A DNA stretch of 52,500 nucleotides, taken from NCBI GenBank assembly GCA_018398765.1, contig JAHBMJ010002799.1, forward strand, positions 1 through 52,500. Reading direction: 5' to 3'. This DNA comes from Chromera velia (lineage: Eukaryota > Sar > Chromeraceae). Position 1 is the first letter of the stretch, and each line of letters starts with the position of its first letter. Shown one piece after another: positions 24,991-36,360 of the stretch. The notes under the pieces are model-generated. The model ran no database searches. It had not been told where the DNA came from and was given only the letters and a program-made list of their open reading frames with translations. A program made the position numbers and the translations under genes.

Positions 24991-26560
24991 CTTTTTTTTT
25001 GGCTGAAACCGTCCGGCAACCTCAGCTCGGGCAAGAGGAAACAAAGGCGGCAATTGGATATATTTCTTTTTCCCGCTCTCTCGTTGTGAAGGTACTTCAG
25101 CGGGAGAATGGAATTTTGCATTGGTTTGCGCATGCATCTATGGGTGTTTGCAGGGACTGATCCTTCAACTATGGCCGCGCTCACGCAGCGATACTGGCAG
25201 TATCAGGGGAGCACATGACCGTCGCCCGACCCGTCAGTGTCGGTCGATCGAGAAATCTGATTCTGGACTGGATTGGCTTCACGCGGTTTGTGACTGTGCC
25301 ACAGTCTCTGTGCCTAGCTCTGTGATAAACTCTGTGTTTGCCGAGCTCAGCGTAGAGTTAGGTACAGAAGATATGTGAAAAGTTTACACACCCTCTCGTC
25401 ACTTAGTCACATGCCTATGAGAAAAGCTAAAAAAAAATGCTGTTTAAAAGTCTAGGTATGATCTGTAAAGTTATTTTTATAATAAAGTTTGACCACAGAC
25501 TTTAAACTTTAAAACTTTTTTGGTTTTAAAACTTTGACTCGAGTCTTTGAGAACAAAAAGCTTGAACATATTGATTTGTTCTTTAGGATTGTTTAACTTT
25601 TTAAAACATTTTTAAATGTATGACAAAAAACTTTTAAAGTGTGTTTCAAAAGTTATATATTTTAGAGTCTACAGACTTAAACCAGACTTTAAACCTATAG
25701 CTTTAAACTTTATTTCACTTTAAAACTTTACAGATCACACCCAGTTAAAAGTTATATTTTAATACATTTTGACTAGCATTTGGAGTAATATTTTGACTAA
25801 CAATTGTAAACTAGATTAAAAATCTTACTGAAAACTTTGTTCAAGATAATATCATATAATGATTCATATTTTTATGTCACTAAGATATGATAGGATTTAT
25901 GTCTTGACTAAGTGATTTAGTCGTGCACGAGACTCGTGATGTCACTCATCATGCTGTCTTTATAACAAAATCTCTTTAATAGAAAATCTTATGCACATTG
26001 TTTGAATGTGACTTAGTAGTAGGAATCTAGCTTCGAATGTGAAGTATAATAAAAACATATAGTCAGGTAGGTTCATCACCGGTTGTTCTTATTACCAGAT
26101 CAATCATTCAATCACTCACTCAGGCAGTAATTAAATCGACTCAGGCTACTACTAGCTCAATGGTCAGTTTATCAGTCCACGCATTATGTGTTCAAGCAAC
26201 AAAACTCTGGACAAGTACTTTCCAAAGACTCCTCTCTTTTAGGCGTACCCTCCTCTCAGAATCTTACTAGTTTCTTTTTGACTGACACTGAGTATTCTTT
26301 TTCCTTCTCCCTCTGATTGCATACTTTCAAGCGTGTCTTTGTCTTCCTCACCCTTTTTTTCCCGTCATACATTCCTTTCACATCTATCGGCAAAGTCATT
26401 CTTCTCTGTCCGTTCAGCAATCTTTCTTTGTCCCTTTGTTTCTAGGTTTTTTCCTTTTCTGTCTGTCTTTTTGTCTATCTCTCTGTCTGTCTGCCTGCCT
26501 GCCTCTCTCTCTGATGTCTGCTTTCTTATCTGTCCGTCTTTCTTTCAGCCTTCTCACTCA

Positions 26561-26594
<34 letters not shown>

Positions 26595-27166
26595 ACTTCT
26601 TTCTGTTTTTCTTGGTGTTGACGTTTCCTTCAAGTTCCTTCTTGCGTTCCCTCCCCCCTTTTCTATGTTTTCTTTTCTTGTCCATTCGTTTGTCTGTCTG
26701 TCTGTCTACCGTTTCTTTCGAATCGAGCGGTCATTCGTTCGCGCTTTGGGACAGTCTTTATTTTCTCTGCTCCTTCTGGCCTCCGTTCCTAGTTTTCTTC
26801 TGTCTTTGACGAATGCTTCCACTCTTTCACCACATGCTTCTCCCATTGATTCATGCATTCCTGCTTGACCGCTCTTAAGCAAGTCTGCATATAAGCGCCT
26901 TAGCGAAAACAAGAAAAAAAAAAAAAGAGCGGCATACTTCTACTCTTCCAGCCCCCCTGCTCTGATCGAAGTCTGCGGCGGAGTTGCCATGCACGAGCTT
27001 GAGAAGGTTGGAGAGACACAACAAAGCATAGAAGAAGACAGACAAGAATCTTTAAACCAAGGTCATTGTGTTCAGTACGAGTGCATGCGCAACAAATCAG
27101 AGGAGCCCGACCGAGCACGACAATTAAACAAGCGAAGAAAGAAACAATTCACTTTCATTCACCCTG
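24991..27166. other. Convergent intergenic region with AT-rich island
   Basis: Between the 3' ends of the LOTUS (+) and histidine kinase (-) genes. About 25380-26240 is strikingly AT-rich compared with its surroundings and dense in tttaaa and aagtttt words. 26290-26740 is pyrimidine-rich on the plus strand with TC and TCTG runs. No gene is supported. Confidence 0.6.
25444..25752. mobile_element. hAT-like MITE, 293 bp, perfect 8-bp TSD
   Basis: Terminal inverted repeats of 21 bases, 19 matching, lie at 25452-25472 (ctaggtatgatctgtaaag...) and 25724-25744. The octamer TTAAAAGT directly flanks both ends (25444-25451 and 25745-25752). Subterminal ataaagtttaaag-type sequence is also inverted between the halves. 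An 8-bp duplication is typical of hAT transposons. There is no coding capacity, so it depends on a transposase elsewhere. Confidence 0.88.
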
Positions 27167-30100
27167 TCAAATTTGTCTGTCAAGTGAATGTGCACCCCGC
27201 TCCACTGCGGCATCATCAAGACCCGACAGAATAACCCTAAGGACGTCTTTCCGAATCGGTTTATGCAACACCCGTACTGCCCCTGCCCGAATGAAATTTG
27301 CTTCTGTCTCTGCCGAGGTTTCACCTGTGCACCCGATGAATAGCGGACACCGCTTTTTGGTCTTGTTGCCCTTCATTGATGGATTGTCTCGATTTTGATC
27401 TATGACTTTTCCTGCCTTCTCTTTCTTCTCCTCCTCCTCCTTTGTTGCCCATTCCTCTGTCTTTGTCTGCTGAGTAAAGAATTCCCGGATTTGCGTGATT
27501 GCCTCTGGGCCGAATATGCCGCCCATGTTGTTGTCCACCAGGAGGAGACGAAAGGAGAATTTGGAAGGTTGCTGAGTAACAACCTGAACTGCCTCTTCCC
27601 CGCTCGTCACGGTCATCACCGTGTACCCTAGTTGGGTGATGACCATTTTCGCTGCAGAAGGCAGAAAGAACACACACAAAGCAGAATATAGTCAGCAGTT
27701 CTTTCCCAGAATATATCCTCAGAAAAACGTTTTTCGGGATCTGGCAAGCACATCCATTATCAGGCAATTTGAAGACTTGCAAGCACAGACACAAACAGTT
27801 TCCACATGTTTTGGGGGCAACGAACCTGCAGTGAGACAGAAGAAGTCATCGTCGACGACGAGAACGTCCACCAACTTCTCCTCTTCACTCGGCTTGTCCT
27901 TTTCAACCATTTTTGCCTTCTCGGCCTCGCTGCCTCCATTTTGCTGTCGGGGGACCAAACAAGACGGAGGTGTGCTTTCTCGGCGAATATCGCCCAAGGG
28001 AGGGGGGATTGCTGTCCCCCATTCATCGCCTCTATGTTCCCTTGTGTGTGTTTTGTACAAAACGGAAGCTTCCCCTTTCCCCTTTTCCCAATCTTCTTCT
28101 GCCTCTTCTTCTTCTGCTTCTTCTTCTCCTTTTTCTTCTTCGTAATCTTCTTCTTTCTCCCCCTCCCAACTCACTGAATGTTTCTCGTGTCCCTGAGATG
28201 ATCTTTCCTTCTCTTCATCTCTTTTCTCTTCCCTTTTCCCTTCTTTCTCTTTGCTGATTTGGTCTTCCTGTCTCATTTTGTTCTCTTGATCAGAAAATTC
28301 CTCATTGGCAGGCAGCGCTTCTTCCACACTCTCTGTGTCAGAAAGAGAATGTCCAATTTTTGTGGACGCAGGAAGGAGAGGGACGAAAATCTCAAAACAG
28401 AAAAGAGACCCCAGTCCCAAACCGTCGCTTTGAGCCCAAATTCTCCCACCCCCATGAGCCTCAACAAAGCTTTTCGAAATCAAAAGCCCCAAACCCGTCC
28501 CTTTCCCATTCTGCAGTTCGCCTGCTCTGATCTGACTGTACGGCTTAAACAACTTTGAAATCTCTTCAGGTGTCATGCCTGGGCCCGTATCCTTTACAGA
28601 CACCCGAAGGACCACAAACCTTTCCAGGGACAGCTGTCGGCTCTCTCTCTTTCCCTTGTCCTCTTGTGCATCTCCAAAGAATGAGGAACCCGTTGCCCCC
28701 TCACCTTGACGGGCCCCTGGAGAAGACAGAGATATGCAGGCATCAACCCACTGAGCCCATCCCGACCGAGGCCCCTCTTGGAAAGAAGAAGGAGGAGAAG
28801 TAGTAGTAGATGGAGAAAGCAACGAGAAACGGGACATCGGGGAAGAACAGGGAGAAGCTGAAGAAGGGAGAGAACTGAAAGACAACCTCTTCTCTGCACA
28901 CGCAATGTCATTCTTCCTGTCGCCTCTATATAGGTTTCTGTGCATATTCGATGCTTCCCGAATTCTTTCTTCTTCAAATCTCTCTCGGTCCTTCTCTGTG
29001 CCTCTCCGTACATGAATGCAGAAACAAACCGTCCCCGTTTTCGTGAAGTTTCTCGAATTCCCAAGAAAGTTTTCTATCACCTGATTGAGTCTCCCAAAGT
29101 CCGCCACCCCCCACTGATAAGAGTCGAGGAACCCCGACGTTTCCGGGTCTGCCTCCACCCACTCCCCCTCAAACGTTACTTTCTCCTTTTCTTTCGCCTC
29201 ACTGCCCTCTCTAACCGGCAGAGTGAGGGTCTCTGTAGAATCGCGACTTCCTCTATCTTTCTCTTTCTCTCTGTCGAACAACTCTGCGCCCTTCTGCGCC
29301 TCTGCGACGATCTCACGTCCCCATTCTCTCAAGTCTCTCCCCTGCAGGCAAACACGCGTGTATCCCATCTCATGCTCAGGTAGGCTTTCTTGATTTCACA
29401 CGCATAGCTCCGTGTTCACTGAAGTACGCGCGGAATTGGATACGATGTACTGTCGATAATGCGGTCCTCAGATTTTACTGTGCAGAAAGCTATAAGAAAA
29501 AACCGGGCATGCAGTCGCCAATTTTTCTTCCAAACAAAAAACGAAAATTGAAGAAAAAACACTGCTCACGCCAAAGTTTGAAAACCTAAGGGAACTCGAA
29601 AAAGATTCGTTGGGCACAAAGAACGAAAAGTGCATGCACAATCAGGTTGTTTCGTTTCACTGCGTGTCCTAACGAGAACGGAAAAGAGAGAGAGGGAGAA
29701 AAAAAAATCTGACGCACGCACACACCCTGAAGGAGTAGGTCAGATGGCCGAGCTCAAGTTTCTGTAGTTGGAGAACATCGTCGCACACGGTTTGCATCTT
29801 TGTCAGTTTGGTCATCATCATCAAATTCAATCCCTCCATGCGGTGCAGCTCTTCCAGGAAAGGGGCTTCAATCGGACGTTCGTCTGGTAACGCCCTCTCT
29901 CCCCCTTGTCCTAGGCCTTGGTCGTGATTCCAGACCCTCGCTGCCTCCATCCTCTTGTCTCGCAAAGTTTTGTTCTTTCCCCCCCTGTGTTTTCGTTTGG
30001 AAGCAGAGACGGAAATCATGTGTCTGAGGGTGTCTTGAAAGGAACCCACGAGGAGCATCAGCGCAGAGAGTGGGTTCCTCGTCTCGTGCATGATGTAGGA

Positions 30101-30282
30101 GATGAAACGCTTCAGGTCACCCTCGGCAGCGGCGCGTCGTTGCGCCTCTTGGTATGCAGCCTCGAGGGTGTCCTGCAGCAGTGTGGTTGGGTCAGCAACG
30201 GGCAGGCAGGCAGGCAGGTAGATAAAAATGTTCTTCTTGGACATGGATCTTGTGTATTGTGCCATTTCTTTCAATCCTTTGG

Positions 30283-30372
<90 letters not shown>

Positions 30373-32416
30373 GGTGTGATCACATGAATGTTCCGGGGGG
30401 TGAGATGAGACAGAGACAAAAAAGGGAAGTTGAGTTGATTCAGAGCTTGGGATCCTTTGCTTCTCTCTTTTTTTTTTTTCATGGTGCATTAACTTGTCGG
30501 TTGAGCAGCAGTGCAGCGAACGAAGAACTGAATTTGGTCCAAATCATCATCTTTATCTCCAACCGTGCGCTTGCGAATTCGCCCATGCCTCAGTCATTCA
30601 CAATGTGTGACAACAATTGTCACTGACTTGTCACGTCTTCACTTTTCTGCGTTTGACCTCAACAGTACCACATCAGTAGATGAAGAACAAGAAAAGAATT
30701 GAAGGTAAAGAGGATAATTTCATTCTTTTCCGTTGATCAGATAAGTGATTGAATAAGGAGACAGCTGGGGTCCATGATCATACCTGGGCGAGGAGTCGGA
30801 GGAGCCAGGCCACGGCGACGTACGAGAAGGCACAGGTGAGCAACAGAGAGGTTGTTTCTGTCCCGCACTTATACGAAGTGCAGGCTAGCCAAAAGGCGGT
30901 GTCCGAGAGATTCAGAATCCAAAAGTTGAGGTCGGAAAAGTACATGACTACGAAAAACATTTTCTTCCAACAAGCTGCAATCACAAGAGAAAGAGAGAGA
31001 AAGAGAAAGGGAGAGAGCTAGGGAGATTTCTTTCTGTCCAGATAATTCAAATGTCTATTCGTTCATTCATTGTTCCTGGGTGTTTGTGGACGAAGGAGGA
31101 GGGACAGGCGAGGGAATGGACAAACAAGTGCATGCAGCGAAAACACATACACACATGAACTATATAGACGGACTCTCACTGCATGACAGAATGCGACCCT
31201 GACAGAATACCAAGATCGATCGAGACTGCCTCGTTATCATGTGTGTCCAAAGATTTTTCGTGCTTCTGCAGGGAAGGACACAATTCCAGCCTCCCAAAGT
31301 CTCTCAGAGTCGATCACTCAAATGACGCATTCATTGCATGGGTTGATCAGAGCACCTTTTCGGGTCGATATCAATAGTACGTGTACATACGGTGAAAGCT
31401 TGCACAGGCAAAGTCTCTCAGGCAGACCTGTCGTTCCGATGAGAATGAGATCTGCCTCTTGCATCCCTGTCGACATGAGAAGTGCCGTCAAATGAAAGGC
31501 AGGGGCACCGACGAGCATTGCCCCGAAGCAGATTCTTTCTCCTCTCCTGAGCTTTTCGCTGTTGTCTGTTTGTCTTCGTGCAAGAATTCCAGAGACACAG
31601 AGAATCATGCAGAACTGGTAGCACACCATCGGCATGACGAAGTACAGATTCTTCAGAATCCCAAAAACTCCCATGAGGGACAGGACAATGGCAATCGGCA
31701 GGTAGATCGGCAGGAGCCAGCTCGGCATGATGTTTCGCTGCATGGACAGACCGCCGGATGGACGGGTGGATGGACGGTTGGGTGGAGAAACGGGTTCGCC
31801 CATGGGTTACTCTGATAATATGGTACTGCATGGTCTCTGTTACTTTCCGCGCATCTACTTCTTTTCATAAACGGACGGACTCTTGAGGAATGAAATTCTC
31901 GATGTAGAGAAGAGAGAGAGAGAGAGAGAGGCAAAACAAAACAAAACAAAACAGAGAAAGAGATAAGCTGGCTGGCTGGCTGGCTGCCTCCCCGAATGAG
32001 TGAACAAACGGACGAATGAATAAACGAATGGCAGAGTGACTGTTCCACTGCATGACCGAGGGACTGAGTGACCGACTGACTCATTAAATGACTGACCTGG
32101 TTCGCCAGAGCCACCTGACGAAATAGGGGCTCCGGGCTGCAATGAATGCATTGATACGGCAGGCAATCAGTATCAGCACGAGTGAGAAACCTTTCTTTAC
32201 GCTAGTCGCTGTGATTGCAGCGATTGCAGTGGAGAAGAGGGAAAGGCAAGGGGGAAACAATCAGAGGCCACAGAAGTGCGCATTTCATGTTAACATCCAT
32301 GCAATGTCTCTGGCTCACGTTTCCCTCGTCCTCCTCCACATGTTTGGAACCTCTTGGTATACTGCAAGGATTCAAAGAGCGCTTTCGGGGTCGACACGTG
32401 CACGTCCAAAAGATTT
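27167..32416 (-). CDS. Membrane-anchored hybrid histidine kinase (5' end unresolved)
   Basis: Two-component sensor kinase with its own receiver. Well-supported exons, in coding order: 31737-31428, 30974-30784, 30172-29726, 29341-27826, 27651-27167 (TGA). Two further upstream exons, 32416-32319 and 32208-32120, fit in phase and add a hydrophobic helix (SLVLILIACRINAFI), but are less sure; a model starting at an ATG at 31803 also stays open. The N-terminal part has several hydrophobic helices and is the likely sensor. HisKA carries the phospho-accepting His at 30086-30088 (IMHETRNPL). The ATPase domain has the N box (LNQVIENFLGNSRNFTKTG), G1 (DTGPGM) and G2 (GKGTGLGL). An acidic Glu/Lys-rich linker follows. 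The receiver has VVDDD, Asp at 27533-27535 (LLLVDNNMG), Thr at 27326-27328 and Lys at 27260-27262 (LHKPIRK), so it looks active. A charged insert of about 40 residues interrupts the receiver. The sensed ligand is unknown. Confidence 0.85.
30286..30375. repeat. (TC)n(TG)n(AG)n self-complementary microsatellite
   Basis: A TC run, then a TG run, then a GA run of similar length, in the kinase intron between 30172 and 30784. The outer TC and GA arms are complementary around the TG core. Confidence 0.95.
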
Positions 32417-32770
32417 CTGAGGAAACGAGCAAGCGGTAAGGATGTTACATGGAAATCCCTGTCAACATTTTGTCTTGTATTACATCACGACCGCAAAGTT
32501 ATGAGAACTTCAAGGTGGCCGTGCTTCACACTGCTAGCGCCTTGTTCTCATGCAAGGGAGCTTCAGAGCATCGGTCTATCGAGGTATTAATGTATATGCA
32601 GAATCTGTTCTGCAATTTACCATCATTGAACCATGCAGGATCGAGAATTATATATTAATATATTCCTAATTGCATGCATGCAGTTGTATATATATAGGCC
32701 CCATGGATGCAATTAACCTGCATGCATGCTTTGCATGCATGCATGTATACTTCACGCGTGCATGAATATC
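32417..32770. promoter_or_regulatory. Upstream of the kinase; TGCATGCA cluster
   Basis: This separates the kinase 5' end from the LINE. At 32672-32750 there are several overlapping GCATGC words (for example at 32674, 32720 and 32733), next to a TATATATA run at 32687. The octamer TGCATGCA is a known ApiAP2 binding word in Plasmodium, and TGCATGC is a Toxoplasma promoter element. A regulatory role here is inferred. First exons of the kinase could also lie in this stretch or have been separated by the LINE. Confidence 0.4.
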
Positions 32771-35700
32771 ATATACTCTATACTGGGTCTCGGCAGGCAA
32801 GCGGCTGCCCCGGAGGGAAACGGGGGCGCTCTGTAGTATCGGGACCGAGCACTGGGAGGAAACAGAGGTGTAGTGTGGGGGAGGGTGATGAATGTTGGCT
32901 GAGAGAAAACGATCATTATCTCGCTGGGGGGGTACGAGAGGTAGGCACAACTGTGAGTTCCCCCCCTGTGACTTATTTTTCGGATGCTCCCAGACACCCT
33001 AGTCGAAGCAGGAGTCTGACCCCCCGACTGTCCACATGGTTGCCTGCTGAAGCCTCAACTGGGCCCCAGTCTGGTGGCACTGCACAGGTTTGCCCAGAAG
33101 GGACTGCTTTGAGTGGTTAGACTCCTGATGCCTTTAGGGGGGAATGTAATAGTGAACTGACCGCTGGTAGTAGTGGGTGCCCCTCCGTGACTGGGGCCAG
33201 CGAGGACCCGACCCCTGACTTTCTCTTACCCCCACTGAGATCTGATGGTAGCCTAGTAACGACGTTGATTGCAGGCCTGGCAATGGGCACAGCCATCGGA
33301 GGGTATCGAACGGAGCGGGAAAGCCCCCCTGGGCTACCCCAGATGATGACAGCCACCCTCCATCTGACGGTCAGTGAGGCTTGTGAACCCTTAGCAGACC
33401 CCCAGGGAGGTTTTCTGAAAGACTCGGCAGGCGGACCATCGGGGTATGGACTCTCTGTGTCTTGTTCTGAATTGTTTGATGGCTTCTCTGTGTTCGATAG
33501 TTGGATGCTGGCCATACTGTGTGTGAATGTCTGTGGACTGTCCGACCGCTTGCAGTGTCCCCGCTTCCGGGATCTCTTGGACTGCACGGACATCCTCGTA
33601 TGTACAAAGATACGCATGCTGTCAGAAGAACTCCACTTGGACACGCATTGGTGCCTGAATTTCCCGCACTACCATGAAACAGTAGATAATCCCACTAGGT
33701 TTACGGGGGGGGTAGCCTTTTTTGTGAATAAACAATTGTGCCCAGAGGTCCCAAGAAGCAATGCAATCGGCCCTTCTTGCGCCTCAATCAGGTTTCCAGC
33801 ACCTGCTGAGCTTATCCAGATCCCCGCAAATCCCCTTTGTGACAAAGCCCCTATAACCGAGGCCCGGATGTTTACAATTGTGGGTGCTTACTTTCCCACC
33901 TTCTCTGCACAGCATTACGCGGGTGTCTCCTCAGACGCCCTCTAGGATGGGATCCAAAGGGTCTTAATGTCCTCGTAAGCTGACTTCAGAGTCTTGTGTG
34001 GGGACTTCAATGCACACACGGCCAACCTTTATACCAAAGTCCCCCTCCCGTCATTATCAGACAACGCCCCGATGCCTCATGCCTTTGACCACATAGCCCT
34101 AGCTAGTAGAGAGCAGCGTTCGGGTCCCTCTCTCTATATCCAGATCCAAAGGGACAGTAGAGATCGCAGGAGGCCGGACCCACAGGGGAAAACCCTTATT
34201 GACAGGGTATCAGAGTGTGAACTGACCATATTGAATGGGGTAAGACTCATCCCTGCTGTTCAACCCCCCCTCCCATTGTGCCTGCCCCCCAACCCTCCTG
34301 CTATTGATGGTACTCCGATCTTAGGACAGAGCTGTGAGCACCCGTCTATGACTCAGAGATCACCCAAAGAGAGCCGTGAGGACCCTCTCCTAGGGTCGGC
34401 CCTGTGGGACCCTTGTCCGTCGTCTGCCGAGCATACGTATTTCCGAGAAGCTGGGGTTTCGGTTGTAGACTACATGTTCGTCAGTACAAACCTTCTCCCA
34501 CTCCTTTGCTCCTTCTCCATCAGAAGGGACAGGGAGATAGTGCCGGATCACACTCTTCTCTGCGCGGGGTTTAGGCAAACTCAGGTTACATGGCACAATG
34601 AATGCCCAGTTGTAGAACCTAGGCATCCAGGCCCCCCCCAGGGGTCGGACGAGTATGGTCTAACCCACGCTGTCCACAGCATGAGCAACGAGTCCCACTT
34701 GCCTCCTGGGCCCCCGCCTACCCTGCCTGAGGGGTGGGAATTCGCCTCCTGCCTTCGTGGCAGCTGGCCAAGGCCCGGTGCCCACTGCTCTGTCCCAACT
34801 TTCGACTCACCAGGATTTACTGATGCGTCGAACAAGCTGTGCGCCTACCTAAATACCCGTAAATCTCCCTGGATGGGCCTAGATATAGGTGCAGTGCAGC
34901 CCTCCCCCGTACCCGCTGGCATGGAGCAGGGGGATACGATTGATTCCATTTTCTCCGGATGGTTTCAGGCAGTGTGTGGTGAGGCAGGTGGCCGTCCCCC
35001 CTCGGTTGCTCCCTGCCCTCCTCCTTTGAACTCTGAGAGCCCGTCACCACCTCCCAGATGTGTTGCTTCACCTAACGATGGACAAAAAAGGGTATCTGCG
35101 GGGGCGACTTGGAGGGCAGGAAGAAGGTCCAATGTGCCCCGGAATAGGCCCCCGATTCTCCGACCACTCCGATTAGAGGTGCGGTGGTGGGTAACTGAAG
35201 TGAGGAAACAAAAGGCGTTGTTGTTGGCTCCCGGACGACTTCCTGTAGGGTCCAGCCGACCGTTACACCTTATCATTACAGAGACCTACAAAAAGTATAG
35301 GGAGGCTAAAAAAGCATACAACCGAGCCTTATCAGCTTATGTAAAGTCGGAGGCAGTAGAGCGGGAAAGAGTGCTGCAAGTGGAACTGCAGAAAAGTCTA
35401 CATAGAATCTATGAACTACTCAGAGACCTCCGTAAACGCACAGCAGCAAGGTTGATGCCCTCTTATGCCGACGATGGTACGTCAGCTGCCCCCACAACAT
35501 GAGTCCCCTCCCCCTGGGCTTTTGCTGAGCACTTTGCTCAAGTATTCCGCTGTCCTGAGGAATCCAGTCCCGGATGATGCTGTTCAAGGCCCCTTCCGAG
35601 TTCTTCCTCTCTCACAGTCCCTGGCATATCGGTCTCAACTGTCTCACAGAATGCCTGTGCCCCTCCTGTGCGAGGCTTAGCGCCCTTGAGCACGGAGATA

Positions 35701-36328
35701 CCCCCATCACTTCAGGGGTCCTCTGCCCCCCTAGTACCACCGCCAGGTTTTCTTCCCCTCTCCCCCCTCTCAGACCCCCCCCCCCAACCTGAGGCTTCCG
35801 ACCCCAGAGCCCCGTCTGGTGCATGGGAAGCTACTGGTAGGGTATCGCCATTCCCGGATCTCGAATTCTTCTCTCAGGAGGAAGTAAAGTCCTGTCTAAG
35901 GGCTGGTAAGAAAAAGAAGGCGGCTGGCGTTGATGGGCTGGTGGTTGAAAACCTGAGGAAATGGTCCCAAAACCCGCTCTTCGTAGCCTCAGTCACAGAC
36001 GTGTTTAACGTCTGCCTTGTAGAGGGCAGAATTCCGTCAATCTGGAATAGATGTCTTATCTCGCCGGTGCTGAAGCCCGGAAAGGACCCGGAGGACCCGG
36101 CCTCCTACAGATCAATCCACCTGCTTGGACACCTCTCGAAGACGTTCAGCTCACTCGTTGATCAGCGATTGAGGAAGATTGTTTCGCTTTCCTGGGTGCA
36201 GTTTGGATTTCAAAAGAGTAAAGGTACCAGGGATGCTCTGTTCATTTTCAACCACATCCTCACGAAGTATCACTCCCCGGGTATGCATTGTGTTTTTATT
36301 GACTTGAAGCAAGCATTTGACTCGGTAG

Positions 36329-36360
36329 GACATAAGCGTTTGTGGACATAAGCGTTTGTG
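36329..36360 (+). repeat. 16-bp tandem duplication breaking the RT frame
   Basis: The 16 bases gacataagcgtttgtg occur twice, at 36329-36344 and 36345-36360, inside the RT domain just after AFDSVGHKRLW. The extra copy shifts the frame by one. The reading frame after it is exactly the one expected if one copy were absent. Confidence 0.95.
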
